Source: Collimonas arenae
Lineage (GTDB): Bacteria > Pseudomonadota > Gammaproteobacteria > Burkholderiales > Burkholderiaceae_D
Assembly (NCBI RefSeq): GCF_001584165.1
Contig: NZ_CP013233.1
Coordinates: forward strand, 2,302,620 to 2,366,619
Direction: 5' to 3'
DNA length: 64,000 nt
The position numbers were made by a program, and so were the translations under genes. The notes under the pieces are model-generated. The model saw nothing but the letters and a program-made list of their open reading frames with translations. It searched no databases and had not been told where the DNA came from. Positions 63,608 to 64,000 of this stretch are shown one piece after another; position 1 is the first letter of the stretch; each line of letters begins with the position of its first letter.

Positions 63608-64000
63608 TGCGTGCCTTCGGTTGTTAACATGAAATCAGATGCATTTCCAAAAATGCAATCCTTTTATATTCCCTCGATTGAAATGTTAATCAATCCAAAG
63701 GACAGAAGGCATCAGGAAATCATGATTTTTAGGTGGGCATGCGAGAAACCGCCGTCGGGAATTCCTTACGCCGTGTCAATTAGCCGACAATCGAACGGCG
63801 TACCATCCGGCATCGTCAATCTTTTTGTCGTAACTTGTTCATCAGACCGACGCTGCACGAAAACCAACCCTCGGGAACGTCTCATCCATAGTTCAACCCG
63901 GTGACCCAAGCTGTAACGCTTGGGCAACCAGGTTGTCGCCCATGGTGCACTGCCATCGCTAGCGTAGAGTGGCGCCGCCTTGCGTAAGATACTGACTCAA
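63608..64000. other. right-edge region without supported gene
   Basis: About 390 bp with no gene I can support. A perfect 7-bp inverted repeat (CCCAAGC and GCTTGGG, 6-base loop) lies at 63905-63924, possibly a small hairpin. Confidence 0.4.

Noticed and set aside
63302..63904. A 200-aa plus-strand frame at the right edge.
   Set aside because: It overlaps the better-supported HTH gene on the other strand and has no family features or ribosome site.
1..64000. CRISPR arrays, rRNA, tRNA or insertion sequences.
   Set aside because: No regularly spaced repeats, no RNA gene sequences and no transposase or terminal inverted repeats were recognised.

Overview
The window reads as the chromosome of a betaproteobacterium of the Burkholderiales, most likely an Oxalobacteraceae member such as Collimonas or Herbaspirillum. 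This placement is inferred from gene content (acdS with an Lrp-type regulator, phosphoketolase, phasin, many small efflux and stress genes) and base composition; no rRNA or tRNA is present to confirm it.

Layout. 1-14.9 kb: the end of a zinc alcohol dehydrogenase, oleate hydratase and an L,D-transpeptidase, then on the minus strand a DevABC/MacB-like tripartite efflux operon, then a low-oxygen/stress block (two universal stress proteins, SPW protein, phasin, DUF1269-like protein, Nramp transporter, phosphoketolase) with three FNR/Anr-type boxes. 15.2-16.5 kb: a HipA-family kinase of the YjjJ type with three repeated octamers at its start. 16.6-20.2 kb: an AT-rich island with an unrecognised 617-aa/129-aa gene pair, bracketed by 106-bp direct repeats. 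20.24-32.50 kb: the most interesting element, a tail-less prophage. It has a PM2 (corticovirus)-like double-jelly-roll capsid protein, a packaging ATPase, a HUH replication endonuclease, a lysozyme, a holin and a long overlapping operon of tiny membrane proteins. It carries no integrase and is bounded by two dif-like XerC/XerD sites, so it probably sits at the chromosome's dif locus.

32.9-44.1 kb: malate:quinone oxidoreductase with a twin-arginine leader, then a seven-gene peptide-use operon (two M20 hydrolases and a complete Dpp/Opp ABC transporter) with a divergent LysR regulator. 44.1-48.9 kb: the AcdR-like regulator, ACC deaminase and a stand-alone AceE-type dehydrogenase that may process the 2-oxobutyrate product. 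49-55 kb: a large autotransporter and a Tat-exported lipoprotein phosphoesterase. 55-58.2 kb: a small GTPase with two Roadblock/LC7 proteins and an unknown partner, resembling an MglAB/conservon module. 58.3-63.2 kb: a solute-binding protein, a NarL-type response regulator and a large beta-propeller sensor kinase. 63.4 kb: a small HTH protein.

Sequence quality. Nine places break recognisable genes by a single missing base, almost always in a homopolymer, and each is repaired by adding one identical base. I treat these as probable sequencing errors and annotate the genes at full extent.
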